The translations under genes and the position numbers were made by a program. Below, piece after piece: positions 36,216 to 48,916 of a stretch of 64,000 bases of DNA. Within the stretch, counting starts at the first letter, position 1, and every line of letters begins with the position of its first letter. The stretch covers positions 1,860,001-1,924,000 of the forward strand of contig JACZZP010000003.1 in NCBI GenBank assembly GCA_015183035.1. The letters run 5' to 3'. The notes below the pieces were generated by a model, which did not search any database, had not been told where the DNA came from, and was given only the letters and a program-made list of their open reading frames with translations. This DNA comes from Meloidogyne chitwoodi. Taxonomy: Eukaryota; Nematoda; Chromadorea; Rhabditida; Meloidogynidae.

Positions 36216-36738
36216 ACAAATAATTACTAAACATTAGAAATAATAAATGAAGTTTAGATGTGTTATAATACATTTATTTAATATAATTTTTTGTTTCAGA
36301 AGTATTTTTAAAAATTTATTTGTAATAAATATCATAAATTCTTTTTAATTAATGATGATTTATATTCTTTTTTTTTTTTTAAATTAAATTGACAATTCTT
36401 ATCAATTTTATTTCTTTTAGTTAAATATTATGTCTATCGTTATTTAAAATTTGGAGTAAAAACTAAAAAAATTTTTTAAAAAGTGGCTTTAGAAAGATGG
36501 AATATTTATCCAAAGCTTAAAATAATTTTATTTATTTTATAACAAATCAAAGTAATTTGTTAATAAATTCATATGGGGCTTTGTATTTTATTATGTGACT
36601 CTAAAGACCATTTTTTATTCTAGAAGTTGATAGAACATTAAAAATTATTATTTTCTCTCTTCATTTATTTTTCTTTTTCCATTTCTTAATATTTGTTACC
36701 TTAAAATTTGTTTAATTTTTTGCAGCTAAAGTTTTTAA
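36216..36738. other. Spacer between the DHHC and p23 genes
   Basis: AT-rich sequence with a TTTTTTGCAG acceptor-like site 13 bp before the p23 start codon, which could be a 5' UTR intron or a spliced-leader acceptor. Nothing else was seen. Confidence 0.35.
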
Positions 36739-37609
36739 ATGACTTCAGTTATTAAGCATCCGTTAATTTTGTGGGCACAGCGTGCTGGTCAAATTTTTTT
36801 GACAATTGAAGATGGAGATTTGAAAATAAAGGAACTTATTTGTGAGGATGATAAATTCAAAATTATGTAAATAAGTTAAAATTAGGAAAAGAAATATTTT
36901 TAAAATTTTAGAGGAGAAAAGGGAAATGATAAATATGAAGCTGACCTTGTTTTGTATGCAAAGTTGAAGGGTGCAGAGCGCAGAAAAGTTGAAACTAATC
37001 GAAGATTGGAACTTATCATTCCCAAGGAAATCGAAGAGTGGTGGCCGAGACTTTTGAAAGCAACTGGAAAGGTTTTCTTTTTTTAATTAGCTAATTAGAG
37101 TTGTTAATATTTAGGTTCCATGGTTGAAGATTGATTTTGATAAGTGGAAGGACGAAGACGAGAATGATAATGAAGAAGGTTTGTGTTAGTTTTTACTATG
37201 TAATTAATTAAATTTCAGGTATTGGTGGCATGGAAGGTATGGGTGGCATGGGAGGTATGGGTGGAATGGGAGGTATGGGTGGTATGGACTTTTCCAGCTT
37301 TGGTCTTCCGCCTGGTGGTGGCAAAGGTTATGATGATCTCGATTTGGGCGGCGATGACTATGGTAAAGATAAATTTTTTCATTTGGTTCAATAAAATCTT
37401 GAAATAATTCTATGAAATTTCAAACATTTTTAGATGACGAAATGGGTGATCTAGAAGATGCTGACAATGAAATGGATGGAAATAAAGGAAAGAATGGTGA
37501 GGATATTGATGAGCTTAAAAATGCTGCTTCGAAAGAGGGGAAAGAATCTGGCATTAATGGGAAGATTGATGATGAAAAGGAGAAAGTGCCAGAAGACGCA
37601 AAGAAATGA
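36739..37609 (+). CDS. daf-41: HSP90 co-chaperone p23 (prostaglandin E synthase 3 homolog)
   Basis: p23 binds ATP-bound HSP90 and stabilises client complexes. The start MTSVIKHPLILWAQRAGQIF opens the CS domain. This continues through IEDGDLKIKELICEDDKFKI, ETNRRLELIIPKEIEEWWPR and LLKATGKVPWLKIDFDKWKD, all diagnostic for p23. A low-complexity GMGG repeat (about residues 125-140) follows, as in C. elegans DAF-41, then an acidic tail (DDLDLGGDDYDDEMGDLEDA) and a Lys-rich end (stop 37607-37609). Confidence 0.93.
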
Positions 37610-37857
37610 GGTTTTTTCATTACTTGATAAATTATATAATGTAGCGAACATTATATATTTATAAAATATTTGTTAAGTAAATGACCATGATTTTCAATAT
37701 TTTTGGTTTATAAAATGAATTTTGATACTTAAAAATTCCAATTTTTTATTTTAAAGTTATTTGAGTAATTATCGTAAATTTATTCACTTGATAAAATTTA
37801 TATAAAACAATCAAAACGATCATCTTTTAAGTATATTTTTCTCTTCAAAGAGTGAAT

Positions 37858-38768
37858 TTATGATGTTAATGTTTCCAAATGTTTAAGCGCTGTCCCCATA
37901 TCTATTAAATAAAAATAATCTCTAAAATATTTTTGGTGGAAAATATAACCTCTTTTAAGTTCTCGAAGTGTTTCTTCTTCAATAATAAATTTAATAGGCT
38001 CTTTGCCCTCTCCGCCCATTGTATAAAGTAAAAATTTCTGTTCTCCTTCGTCTAATGGGAGTTTTTCAAGTGAAGATATTTTAATTGAAGGTTCTTAAAT
38101 AAAAGTTTTATAAAAAGCAAACATTCTAATAAACCTTTAAATGGGTCTTTTAATATTTGGAGGCTTTTTGTTTTATTATATTCTTCAACCAAAATCTTTG
38201 TGTGTTCTGTAACTGTTTGTTTTATTAAGATTATTAATAGTAGTACCTGCTGGGAGTCCAAGCTGAAGCATTTCTGCTTCCAAGTCTGAAAATTTTTAAT
38301 TGTTTCTATTCATTTATTTAATAAACGATTTTAATTGAAATGACAATTTTAAACTCACCAAGTTGTTCACAGTCGTATTTTGATGCTTTTTCTAGTATAA
38401 AACTGGTTGTCGAGATAATAGCCTTAGAAACTCGTAATCCTTTTTAAATTATTATTTTAATTGTATTTTTTTAATAAAAAATACCATTCGCAGAATTATC
38501 ACAGAACGAAAAGTTTATTTCATCCCATTGTCGAGTTTTGTTCTCAAAATGATAAACAATCTTTGAACATAACATTTTGAATTCATTTATATTCTAAATA
38601 ATTTTTAAATAAATTTAACTTTGTTTTTTTATTTTTTTTTACAATTTTTGAAATCTGCGAGATTTGTGAAAGAACCCATTCTGGGCAATCGAGTCCACCA
38701 TTAAAGTGAAATTTCTAAAAGTAAAATTTTAAAGAAGAGGAATTGATATTGCATATTTCCCATACCAT
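37858..38768 (-). CDS. COMMD4: COMM domain-containing protein 4
   Basis: COMMD proteins form the Commander complex that works in endosomal recycling. The initiator ATG (38766-38768) is the only coding triplet of its exon. It splices to KFHFNGGLDCPEWVLSQISQ, which matches the COMMD4 start [20 protein letters not shown]. Later exons give a helical N-terminal domain (EFKMLCSKIV, AEMLQLGLPAG) and a C-terminal COMM domain ending DMGTALKHLETLTS (stop 37858-37860). It is convergent with p23. Confidence 0.82.
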
Positions 38769-39985
38769 TGGTTTTTGTTTGCTTATTTCAAAGTAAAAAT
38801 TATATAAAATATTAATTTCTATCTTTCCACCTTAAGAGAAAAATATGGCGTTTTTTTAATCTTAATTTTTGACTTTCTTGTATGCAAATATATCAATCCG
38901 ATAGAAAAAGCGAAAACTGTTGAAAAAATGTTAAAAAACGTTTTTTCACTCAAGGAATTTTATCAGTCTTGTGACCATTTTGTCCATGACTTTTTGTCGC
39001 AAACCCAAGGGTTTAGGGTAGGGGACGGTTCAAAGCCAGCCGATTCAGAGTAGCAGGTTATTTTTTGGCCATACCTTTTTTAATTAACCGATCTGTTCAG
39101 TTCTTTTATTAATCGAAAACATCCGATAAGCGGATTAATTTAACCAATTGGAACTATCCAATCAGATCACTCAACAAAAAGTTACAGCGTGCTAAAAGTG
39201 GAAAATCGTGATTTTCGCGTTTTTCGGGTCCACTCGAGTCTCAAAAACTTGAAATCCTAAAGGTAGACTTCAAAATTTTAAATTTTTATGCCTGACCATT
39301 CCATTCCGTTGGTCTTAAAATATAATGGTAATTTTAATTTATGCAACATTGAAAAATGGAATATAATTTGTTAGAGGCAAATATAAGTATTGTATGTAAG
39401 CAACAACACAAAAAATTCTATTTTACACTATAATTTGAGAGAAAGAAATAAAGCTTTTTTAAAGATATGGTGTGGCGGTTTCGAAAATAAAAAATCAAAA
39501 TTTGTAAAAAAATTAATTTTCGACACACCAATAAAATATATGATATAGAGGAAAATGACAAGCACTTTAAAAAATAATGATATAAATGGCGGTCATAAAA
39601 GAGAAACATTAAATACAAAGCCAAGAAAAGAAAAAACAAAAAATAATAAAGATAGAGGACCATTACCAGGAGATTTTTTAAAGGTATTTCTTTTGGTTTT
39701 AATTAGTATTTTTAAATATAGTTGAATTAATTAAATGTTATAAAGATCAGTTAGAATAAATTTAAGTTTTTGAATAGCTTTTTTCTTATAAATATTCTGG
39801 ATAAATGACAAAACCAAGAAATACACTCTTTTTTGAAAAGTTTAAAATAAAATAGATATATTTTGAAATATTTTTTTAAAATTAATAAACAACAATTTGC
39901 CCCAGAATTTTAAATAAATGGACGAATACTTATTTGTCATTTTATATTATAAATTTGGCAGTTTTTTAATTTTAAAACCTCTTTA
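38769..39985. other. Gene-free interval with a GC-richer patch
   Basis: About 38930-39320 is less AT-rich than its surroundings (for example CAAACCCAAGGGTTTAGGGT). It has no open exon and looks like decayed repeat or transposon sequence. A hydrophobic minus-strand frame at 39418-39663 has no supporting features. Confidence 0.4.
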
Positions 39986-42900
39986 TTATTTCTTTGAAAC
40001 TTCAACTTTTTCAACTTTCAATTCAGGATTCATATTGGTTGCTTCAAGTATGGCTTTACTCAATTCCTAAAAAATTATTTTTTAAGTAAAATTTTAAATA
40101 ATTTTATAAAAATAACCGAATCATGGTCAATTTCTTCATTACTGTGAATAGTAATTCGATGTTCAACTCTCGTCTCTATAATACCATCTTTTTCAGTTTT
40201 GTACTGAAAATATTTATTAAAAAATGTATTTAAAAAATAAAAAAACCGTCAATGTTTCAACAGTTCTATTGCCAGTAGTCACAACTTTTGAAGAAACCAA
40301 TTCATCAGGTGTTGTTGATTCAGCATTGGTGCCACTTAAACGATGACCATTAGAGATTGGATGCAATTGAGACACATTGGAAGTAGACTTAAATTATTTA
40401 AAAAATTAAAAAATAATATTCAAAAAAAAAATACATTTTCAATAGTATTGTTTTCCTCAACCGGAACAGACTGCACAGAATGAGACTGAACAGTATGTCG
40501 AATTTGTTCAGTCCGAACAACACGTCTATGAGTTTATTAAAATATATTTAATTTTAATAAAAAATATAAATACTTTATAATATTTCCGTCAGCATCAATC
40601 TCTGTTGTGACTTGTTCTGGACCAATAATTTCTTCATGGCAAGTTTCCAATGTTGTTTGATTTTGGGAAGTAGGTGGAGGTTCAATCTATACTTTGAAAA
40701 AATATTAAATTTACATAAAATCTTTTTCCTTTACCTTTTTATTTAAAGTATGTTGTCTTTCACCAGAAATAATATGAACTTCTTCTGCTTCAGCATCTGT
40801 ACTTGAAGACGAAGATGATGAGGTTGAAGCTGAGGAAGTTCCAGCAGTCTGAATCTTTTTTGACTTTTCACCCTTCTTTTCTTTGCCTTTCTTTTTCTTC
40901 TCTTTTTTATCTTCTTTTTTGTCTTTTTTTGTTAAATCAAACTAAAAAATATATAATTTTGTTAATTTTAATAAGAGTCAAAATAATTAATAAAAAAATT
41001 AAAGAAATATTAAACAAATCAAATAAGATTTAAAAAAAATAAATATACAACAACAAATTTAATGAAAAGATAAAAATAAAATGTTAAATAACGTAAATTA
41101 AAAAGAAAATAAATTTCATTTAGAAAAAACACCTCTTTTGGTGTGTGATTTTTTAAAATAATTAAGGCAGTGAATTTTTGTCGTTTTTTACTCGCATCTT
41201 TTTCTTTACTTTCAGATGATTTTGATAATATTTTTTCTTCTGTTGGACATGATTTAATAAATTCAGATTTTTGATCTCGAAGAAAGACATTTATTATCAT
41301 TTTTTGAGAAAAATTTTCAGCCTTTTCATTAAGAATAATTTGTTTCGAAGATTCTTGGACCTTTACTAATCCAATATTTGATGAAGATTTAAAAGTTGAA
41401 ATTATTGGCATTTTTAGGCAAGTTAATAACATTCTCCATGTAATTCTTCAAAAATTAAAAAAAAACATTAAAATTGTCAATTTCTTTTTGCATAAAAAAT
41501 CTTTTTACATTTTAAAAATCTCAATAAAAATAATAATTAAATATTAAAAGTGTTGTAGTAGTAGTTAATAACCTGCCTCCTGCACCTTTTGCATCATCTC
41601 TCCATTTTTTAGCCCGATAACTACAAAGCGAATAAAGCGCAATTGTAGGAAGTTCTTTACTTTTCTCAAGTCGTAATGGATCAAAACAAATTCCTCTTGG
41701 AAGTGAAGAATATGTAACAGAAAAAAATAAAGAATTTTCTTTAATTTTATTACAAAAAAAATTTTGATATTTTTTTAAAATTATTTTCTCTTCTTTAATT
41801 GGACTAATTGAGTAACCAGAATGTTGAACAGCAACAAAATAAATTATTGGAAAATATGGCAAATCTTCATGAAGAATAACATGATGAAGTAATGAGGAAT
41901 GTTTATGTGGTGTTAAATGAATAAATTTTGAAACAATTTTATTCTCAACAAATTTTTGATTGTTATTTGGCCAAATTCGTGTAAGAAATTTATTTAAAAA
42001 ACTATGACGAACTCTTCCAGTAAATCTATCTGCTGCTCCAAAATAATTTAATGATGGACGATAAATATTAATTTCATCATAAAGTCCAGCATTATAGAGG
42101 CTAACATAATTAGAAATTGGAGAGAATTGTAATTCAAATTGCCGAAAAAGTAAAGGCAAATTAATGTCTTCTATTTTTGAATTTTCCTGTTGTTTTTTTG
42201 AACAAAAAGTAGAAGAAAAAGTGTTAAAGTTAGAAGAGGTTGAAGGTAAATCAGACATTAGATATTCTCAAAAAATAGTAATTATTAAAATTTAATATGA
42301 TAAAGATTAAGAAAAAAGTTGAATTTTAGAAGGTGATAAAATAAAAAGTAAATAAAGACACATTTCTTAAAAAAAATATTTTTTGGAAGAATCAGAACAA
42401 ATAAATTGATTCAAAAATAAACATAAAAAATGCAAATGTCCAAATATTATGGCCAACCTCGTAAAAGGCTGGTAAGATAAAATTTCTAGAATGAGTGACA
42501 ATCAATAAAAACACTCCCACGCGTTGCCAGGAGCGAAATGAGTGCTATAAAAAAGAAAAGCAAAACAACAAAGAAAATAAAAGGAAAAATATATAAAAAT
42601 AAATAAATATAAAATAGTAGAAAAGAAAGGTAATTTTTAAAAAAGGTTAAAAAAGTGCGCAAAAATAAAATTAAAAGAGAGAATTATTAAATAACAATTT
42701 GTAAAACATCAACCATTAAAAATAAATTTTTTAAAGGTATTTATAGAGATATAGAAAATCAGGAATATTGAAAATATGAGAGAAATAAAATAAAATAATA
42801 AAAATTAAATATTAATTTAACAAAAATATCACACCTAAATTAAAACAAATTCACTAAAACCCGTAAATATATATATCTCAATTTTTAAAAAAATATTGTC

Positions 42901-44950
42901 GATATAAATATTTTCTCAAAAAGTGAGAAAAATAAAATAAAAAAATAAATAATACTCACCTTTTTATCACTTCGAGCTGTACTAGTAGCTAATGGTTGTA
43001 TATGAGCGAGTTGTTTTTGCGGAGTAAGCTGTAAAAAAATTAAATGTAAATTAATTGATATTCCAACATTTAAATTTTAATTAATTTATATATTTTTGAT
43101 CCTAATTTAGTTCTTTTTTCAGATAAAAAAGAGATAAGTACAAACATTTTTCATATTTTTGAGTTTAAAACATAAAATAAATTGATTTTATTTAATTTCA
43201 AATTTAAATTTAAAAATAAATCTATATTAATCTAAACCTCGTCCATATAATTCAAAGGTGTTTGCGGCTCCATTTGATGGTTTTGTGGCACTTAATTTTA
43301 AAAAATTTTTGTTATTTATAACTTAATTTTTTTAATATCTTACACATTTCAGCAGATTTTGACTTGGAAAGTACAGCAGAAGTAGGAGCACTACTCTCAA
43401 ATAATTGTGAGACCATTTGCGATTGAACATTTGTTCGACCAGTGTAGCGAAAACGAGCAGATCCAAAACTCAGAAATGAAGTTTTGTGTTGTTTTGTTTC
43501 AGGTTGGAAAAGCCTTCAAAAATTATTATTCGAGTCTTTGAACAAAATATAATAAAAAGAACCTGAAGAAACCATGATGTTCAACTCCACATTTCCAAAG
43601 TAATTTGGCACGTTGATAATCAATCAAAGTATATGAGACTGTGGTAGACTTCTTTTGTGATTGATCCATCTAATTTAATTATTTTTAGTAAAAATTTCTT
43701 AAAATTAAAAAGAAAACCTCTCCAGGCTTTAAACGAATACTAAAAGTATTTTTACGATAAGAAATTTTATTAATTCCAGGCCAAGAAAAACGATGTACAC
43801 GCATCTGGTCATTAAAAATGCTTACACCGACAGCAGAAATGCCAATTTGTACAGGTTTGCCTTTATTATCCTAAATTTGAAGAAATATAAAAATTAAAAT
43901 TCTTTCATACTTTTGCTGGAAATAAATGCACACCATACATAGCTAAAGACTTGCATTCATTTAAATAAGCCAATTCTGCCTCTGATCGCGTAAGTCCTCT
44001 TTAATTAATGTTTTAAAAATATTAATTTATCCGACTTTTTGATTATAAATTAATAAAAACAAACCTATGCAATTTATGTAACTCTCCAACTTTATTACAA
44101 AATTGCTCCTGTTCTGAAGTTGGTTGAGCAATTTTAGCATTACTAAGATGTTGTGAATAATTTTCAGAAGATTGATAATCACCAAGCTCTGCTTGTGCAA
44201 CTAATGATCCTAAACTTGCTTGGGCAGCAAATGAGACAGGTAAACTGAAAGTTTTAAATTAGAACTATTTTAAAGGTGTCCCAAAAAACTTAAAAATTAA
44301 ACAAATAAAATATTTAGAGTCACAAATTTAAACCACAGAAAAACATTTATTTTTGGAATAAATTTTCATAAAAATGTTACCTTTTTATTTAATTATAAGT
44401 TTAATATTTTCAAATAAAAGATATTTAAACAAACCGTTCACTATAAACATCCTTTCGCAACTGTAAATAAAGTAAATGACGAGTAAAGTCCTCAACAAGT
44501 TGTGTTGGTTGTGGAGGGTAGAATTTTACTTTAAAAAAGAATTCCAATTGAACACCTAAAAATATCAAAATTTTTTTATAAATTTCGCAAGACCTTTTAA
44601 TTGCTTATTAATTTGTTTGTCTGGATATAACCAATGTTGAACTTTTTGGCTATCATAAAAAGTCAGCCCAAAATAGTCTCGCTCCATTAAGCCCATCTGT
44701 GCAACTACCAAGTCGATCAAAACAGAGCCCTTGGCTTTTTTCTAAATATATTTAAAAATTAAAAAAAGAATTGAATACTTACATGAATGTGAAAATTTAA
44801 TTGTGAATCATCCAAATAATTAACCAATGCCATAACTAACTTCTTTTTTGATACATCTTGCTGCACAAAAGGTGAAGGACCTTCATCAATTGATTGTGGT
44901 AATGCGCTAACCTGAATTTTTTCTGAATTGTTGTTATTAGATTGAAGCAT
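39986..44950 (-). CDS. frm-1: Protein 4.1/coracle homolog (FERM-FA-CTD)
   Basis: Band 4.1 proteins link spectrin-actin to membrane proteins. The start [13 protein letters not shown] is followed by the FERM F1 lobe ([27 protein letters not shown]), F2 ([40 protein letters not shown]), F3 ([48 protein letters not shown]) and the FERM-adjacent region ([17 protein letters not shown]). A Lys-rich exon ([19 protein letters not shown]) and a Ser-rich stretch lead to the diagnostic C-terminal domain: [10 protein letters not shown] and [17 protein letters not shown], ending [14 protein letters not shown] (stop 39986-39988). A 2-kb interval between FA and CTD exons (about 40945-42960) contains an alternative exon set, listed separately. 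The FERM exons are duplicated at 9.1-10.1 kb. Confidence 0.9.
41133..42258 (-). CDS. Alternative 5' exon set or nested gene within frm-1
   Basis: Two exons (41573-42258 and 41133-41445) begin with their own ATG ([12 protein letters not shown]). They total 999 nt, exactly 333 codons, and end HTPKE with a GT donor in phase 0. The same phase leads straight into the frm-1 exon starting FDLTKKDKK, which the FERM exon ending ARSDKK also enters in phase 0. This suggests an internal promoter giving a CTD-only isoform with a unique N-terminus. The encoded region ([54 protein letters not shown]) matches no family I recognise. It could instead be a nested gene. Confidence 0.5.
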
Positions 44951-46062
44951 TTTTTTCTAAAAATTAAATAAATATAAAAATAATTTTTTTAAAAAGTTAA
45001 AAAAAATAAAATAAAATTCATGGAAGAGCACAAATAAATCGTAAACTTTTAAAGTATTTTATTGAAAGGGTTATTTTATAAACTATATATTTTTGTTATG
45101 CAAGAAATAAAAAGATAATAAAAAAACCAATAGGAATTTTTTGAGAATTTTTTCCAGGACTGTTGTCACATAAATGTGAAAAATTATTTAAATAAACAGA
45201 AAAAATTTTATAAATCAGTTTTAAACAAAAATAATAATTCTATGTATGATCAATAAATTAAAAAAATATAATACAACAGAAAAATAATCCGTTTCATGTC
45301 ATTTAAAAATTGGGGGAAATCATCATAAACAATGTCCTCCCATCATCAGATTAAAAATAGAGCAAAGAGAAAAAATAAATAAAAGTAATCAATCATCCAC
45401 AAAGTTCCTTGTTGTATGCACAGCCGAGATAGAAAATCATCCATTGGTGCTCGTAAAAGCTATTTAGGAATGGGAAAAGCATAATCAGTTGTAAAAAAAA
45501 TCCCTGGAGACCATCCCATTTATTTTGCAAATTAAAAAGAGAGAAAAAAGCAATTAATCATTGGGACAATTTATTATATTCATTATCTGGGAATGAAAAA
45601 AAAAACAATTAAGTAATGTAGAATATGGAAAAATGAAGTCTACTTGTTTTGAGCTAAGAAAATTGTTTCGAACATTTTTTAAATAGTTTATAACCGAAAG
45701 GAACCATAAGACTTATTACATCGGTAAAGTAAAAAGAAACATACAACACAATAAAATGTTCAAATAAATGTTAAAAATATTGTAAACAAATATGTAAAAA
45801 AAAGTTTATTGTGAAGCAAAATAAAAATAATTTCGTAGATTACCATTTAGTAAACCTTGTTTTGTAGATATTTTGAATAGATCATTTTTTGGTGTTATGA
45901 AAAATATTACTCTTTTCTTCATTTTGAAGAGAAATTTAATTTCTAGGTACATCCATCTGAACGCGGGACGACTGGACGCCGGGATTTCAGCTCAATTATT
46001 TGTTAATGCATCAATCTTTTTTATCTTTGTTTAGTAGAAGCTTTAAATTACTTAAAAGGAAA
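44951..46062. other. Divergent spacer between frm-1 and nol-9
   Basis: Both flanking genes point away, so promoters for both should lie here. The stretch 45290-45540 is slightly less AT-rich. A GC-rich spot (45970-45990, GCGGGACGACTGGACGCC) lies about 80 bp before the nol-9 ATG. No exon was recognised. Confidence 0.4.
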
Positions 46063-48813
46063 ATGTTTCCAGTAAATCAACAACAACAATCACTAGGGTT
46101 ACCTTTACATTTTAAAACAAACGATGGAGGAAAGTTTGTTCTTTTTATTTCTTTAAAATATTAAATTTTTTTTAGTTTTCTTCAATGTCTTTGTACAGAT
46201 CCATCACACACAGTTTTAATATTTGGAAAATCAACAAAATTATTTTTAAATGGAGTTTTTTCTTTTCAAGTTTTATATGGATATATTAATGTTAATGGTT
46301 ATTTATTTTCTCCAAAAAAGTTTAATTCATCAAATTATATTAAAATTGCTACACCTGTTGGATATTTACCTGTAAATAATTTTTTATAAAAAAAATAAAT
46401 TATTTTAGGCGATTTTTTCTATTAATGACAATCTCTCAACTGAATTACATTTTGAAAGAATATATAGTCGACTTCGTGAATTTGTAAATGAACCTAAAAA
46501 AACTGTTAATTTTATTGAAAATTATAAACCAATTGCTATTATTTTGGTTAAAACAAAATTGGATAATGCTTCCAAATTTATACAACAACAAATGGTAATT
46601 AATTTTGATTAAATTTTTACTTTAAAAGAAAACAAGGTTTTATTAGTATCTCTTTAAACTTTTAAATTATTTAAATTTCTAAATTACATTTTTGTATTGA
46701 TTAAAATGTGTGATTATTTTCTAAATTTAAAAGGTTAATTGTTCCGAACCATTGAATATTTTTCCACAATTTGGAATTCAATTAGGAATGCATTTATGTT
46801 ATTTAAATGATCAAATGAGGGCTTCTGATGGTGAAGGATTAGCTAGTTTAGAAAGAGATTATTATTCTGTTTGTGACAGAATATACAAATTCATAGGATC
46901 TGACAGTTTGTTTTTAAATTATTTTTTTTTTAATTATTTTAAGATTTTTTTAGAAAGATGTATTACTTTTATAAGTGGAAATAAAGGCGTTGGAAAATCA
47001 TCAACTGCACGTTTTCTTATAAATGCACTTAATACTGGGTATTTTTTTAATAATGGAAAGGAATTTAATTACTCTTTCTTATTTTTTTAATAAATATTTT
47101 TCTTTAATAAGGTCGCTTCTTCAACCACCAAAGCCAACTTGCCGTGTTTTTCTGCTAGATACAGATATTGGTCAATCTGAGCTTTGCCCAGCTGGATGTA
47201 TTTCTTTATACGAAGTTAACAGGCCTTTAATTGGTTTTCTTTTTTTAAATTCTTAAAATAAAATAAAAATTATTTTTATTTAGGAGTTCCTTTTACTTCA
47301 CAATTAACTTCTCTTCCAAAATCTTATTTCTTCGGATCTAATTCTCCTGCTATAGATACTAACTTTTATATAAAATTAATTGGTTATTTAATTGATTATT
47401 TCAATAAAATGACAGTAGAAAATAAAGATGACAATTTTGTATTAATAGTTAATTCATTAGGCTGGATTACAGGTTAAATTAAAGAATAAATTATTTTTAA
47501 ATGTTTTAACTACTTTTTAACAATATTTTTAAGTCATATAAATGTGAATAAAATAAGATCAAATTTTCTAGAATTTTTACATTTGATCATGATTATTTAA
47601 GTCCTTTTTTAGATATATTTTTACTTTAAGATCTCGGTTATAATTTGATGCTTCGTGTTCTAAATACAGTGAAACCAAACTTTTTGGTTAATTTGGAAAT
47701 GCACGATATCATGAATTTTACGGTAATTTTTTTTTAAGTTTAATTTTATTTAAATTATTTTTTTAAGGTACCTTCAATTTATCCAAGATTCACAATAAAT
47801 ACTAGAAAAAGGGAAAGTATAATGTAAGAATTTTAATAAAATATTAAAAATTATATTTAAAATAAATACACTCATTTTGGATAAGAACAACAACAATTTT
47901 TTAAATTTATTTTTAGTTACTCAAATTCAAAGCATCCAACTTCGGCACAACTTCGAAATTTTCAAATGGCTGGTTATTTAGCCCAATTATTTCCGCACAC
48001 AGAAAGAACATCAAACAATGGTTTATTTTACTTTAAAATTTTCTGAAAAAACTAAGAATTTTAAATATTTTTAGATTTACGCTTTGCTGAATTGCCGGCT
48101 TATAGAGTACGATTTTGTTCTGTTTCAATTTATATTCATCCAGAATTAAGGCATGTAGATGATAAATTAATGTTGTGTGCTTTGAATTGTTCTTTTGTTG
48201 CTTTATGTAAAATTGAGGATGGTTTTGAAAAGGTTATTTTATTTTTAAAATTTATATTTAAATTAATTTTTAAAGAATTTTGAGAAAAAACATCTTTTAA
48301 ATGATTCTTCCCTTCCTTCACGACTTGAATTATGTTCAGATGAAATAAATACAGATGAATCAAAAGATGATAGAGATGGAGGAATGATCACTAATGAAGA
48401 TATTATACCTCTTGAAAGGAATATTCAACCAATGCTTAGATGTGTTGGCTTCGGACTTATTAGAGCAATAAATCCTCAAAGAAAACTTTTTTATGTATTG
48501 ACTCCGGTTGAACAGAAAATGCTTCATCAAGTTAATGTTTTTGCCTTAGGTTTACTTTTTAGATTAAGATTTTCTAAGACGTTAAAATTTCTAAATAATT
48601 TTTAGGTCATTGCTTAAATACTCCGGATATGCTACTTTTTGATTCAAATGTAAACTTTTATTTTTTTAAATATTCTATTTTATATTTTATTAGGTCGGTG
48701 GACCTGCCCCTTACATTGTTGAATTAGACGCTACACTACAAGCCCATCATAAAAAATTCTTTTCTCCGTTGAGGAGCGACATAATTACACAGAATGGAGG
48801 TAAACCATGTTAA
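46063..48813 (+). CDS. nol-9: Polynucleotide 5'-hydroxyl-kinase NOL9/GRC3
   Basis: NOL9/Grc3 phosphorylates the 5' end produced by LAS1 cleavage in ITS2 during nucleolar 60S rRNA processing. The start is MFPVNQQQQSLGLP. A beta-rich N-terminal part (VLIFGKSTKLFLNGVFSFQV) precedes the kinase with Walker A GNKGVGKSSTARF, LLDTDIGQSELCPAGCISLY (Walker B-like), LIVNSLGWITDLGYNLMLRV and PNFLVNLEM. A C-terminal domain with MLRCVGFGLIRAINPQRKLF and MLHQVNVFALGHCLNTPDML follows. The stop is at 48811-48813. The motif order matches NOL9 rather than CLP1. It is convergent with mau-2, with 103 bp between stops. Confidence 0.88.
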
Positions 48814-48916
48814 TTTTTAATAAAAAGAATTTATTTTATTTGCGCTCAATTTTTGTTATTAAAATATTTTTAAGTTTTTTTACATTGAAAAAATATTTTT
48901 CAATAAATTTTCCATT

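Noticed and set aside
37420..37664. Overlapping frames on both strands in the p23 tail
   Set aside because: Shadows of the acidic/Lys-rich p23 C-terminus in other frames.
38930..39320. Possible telomere-like or gene fragment because of GGGTTTAGGGTAGGGG text
   Set aside because: Not tandemly repeated and no open exon; treated as decayed repeat sequence.
39418..39663. Hydrophobic minus-strand frame that could be a membrane protein
   Set aside because: Phe/Leu/Tyr richness follows from T-rich sequence; no exon partners or conserved pattern.
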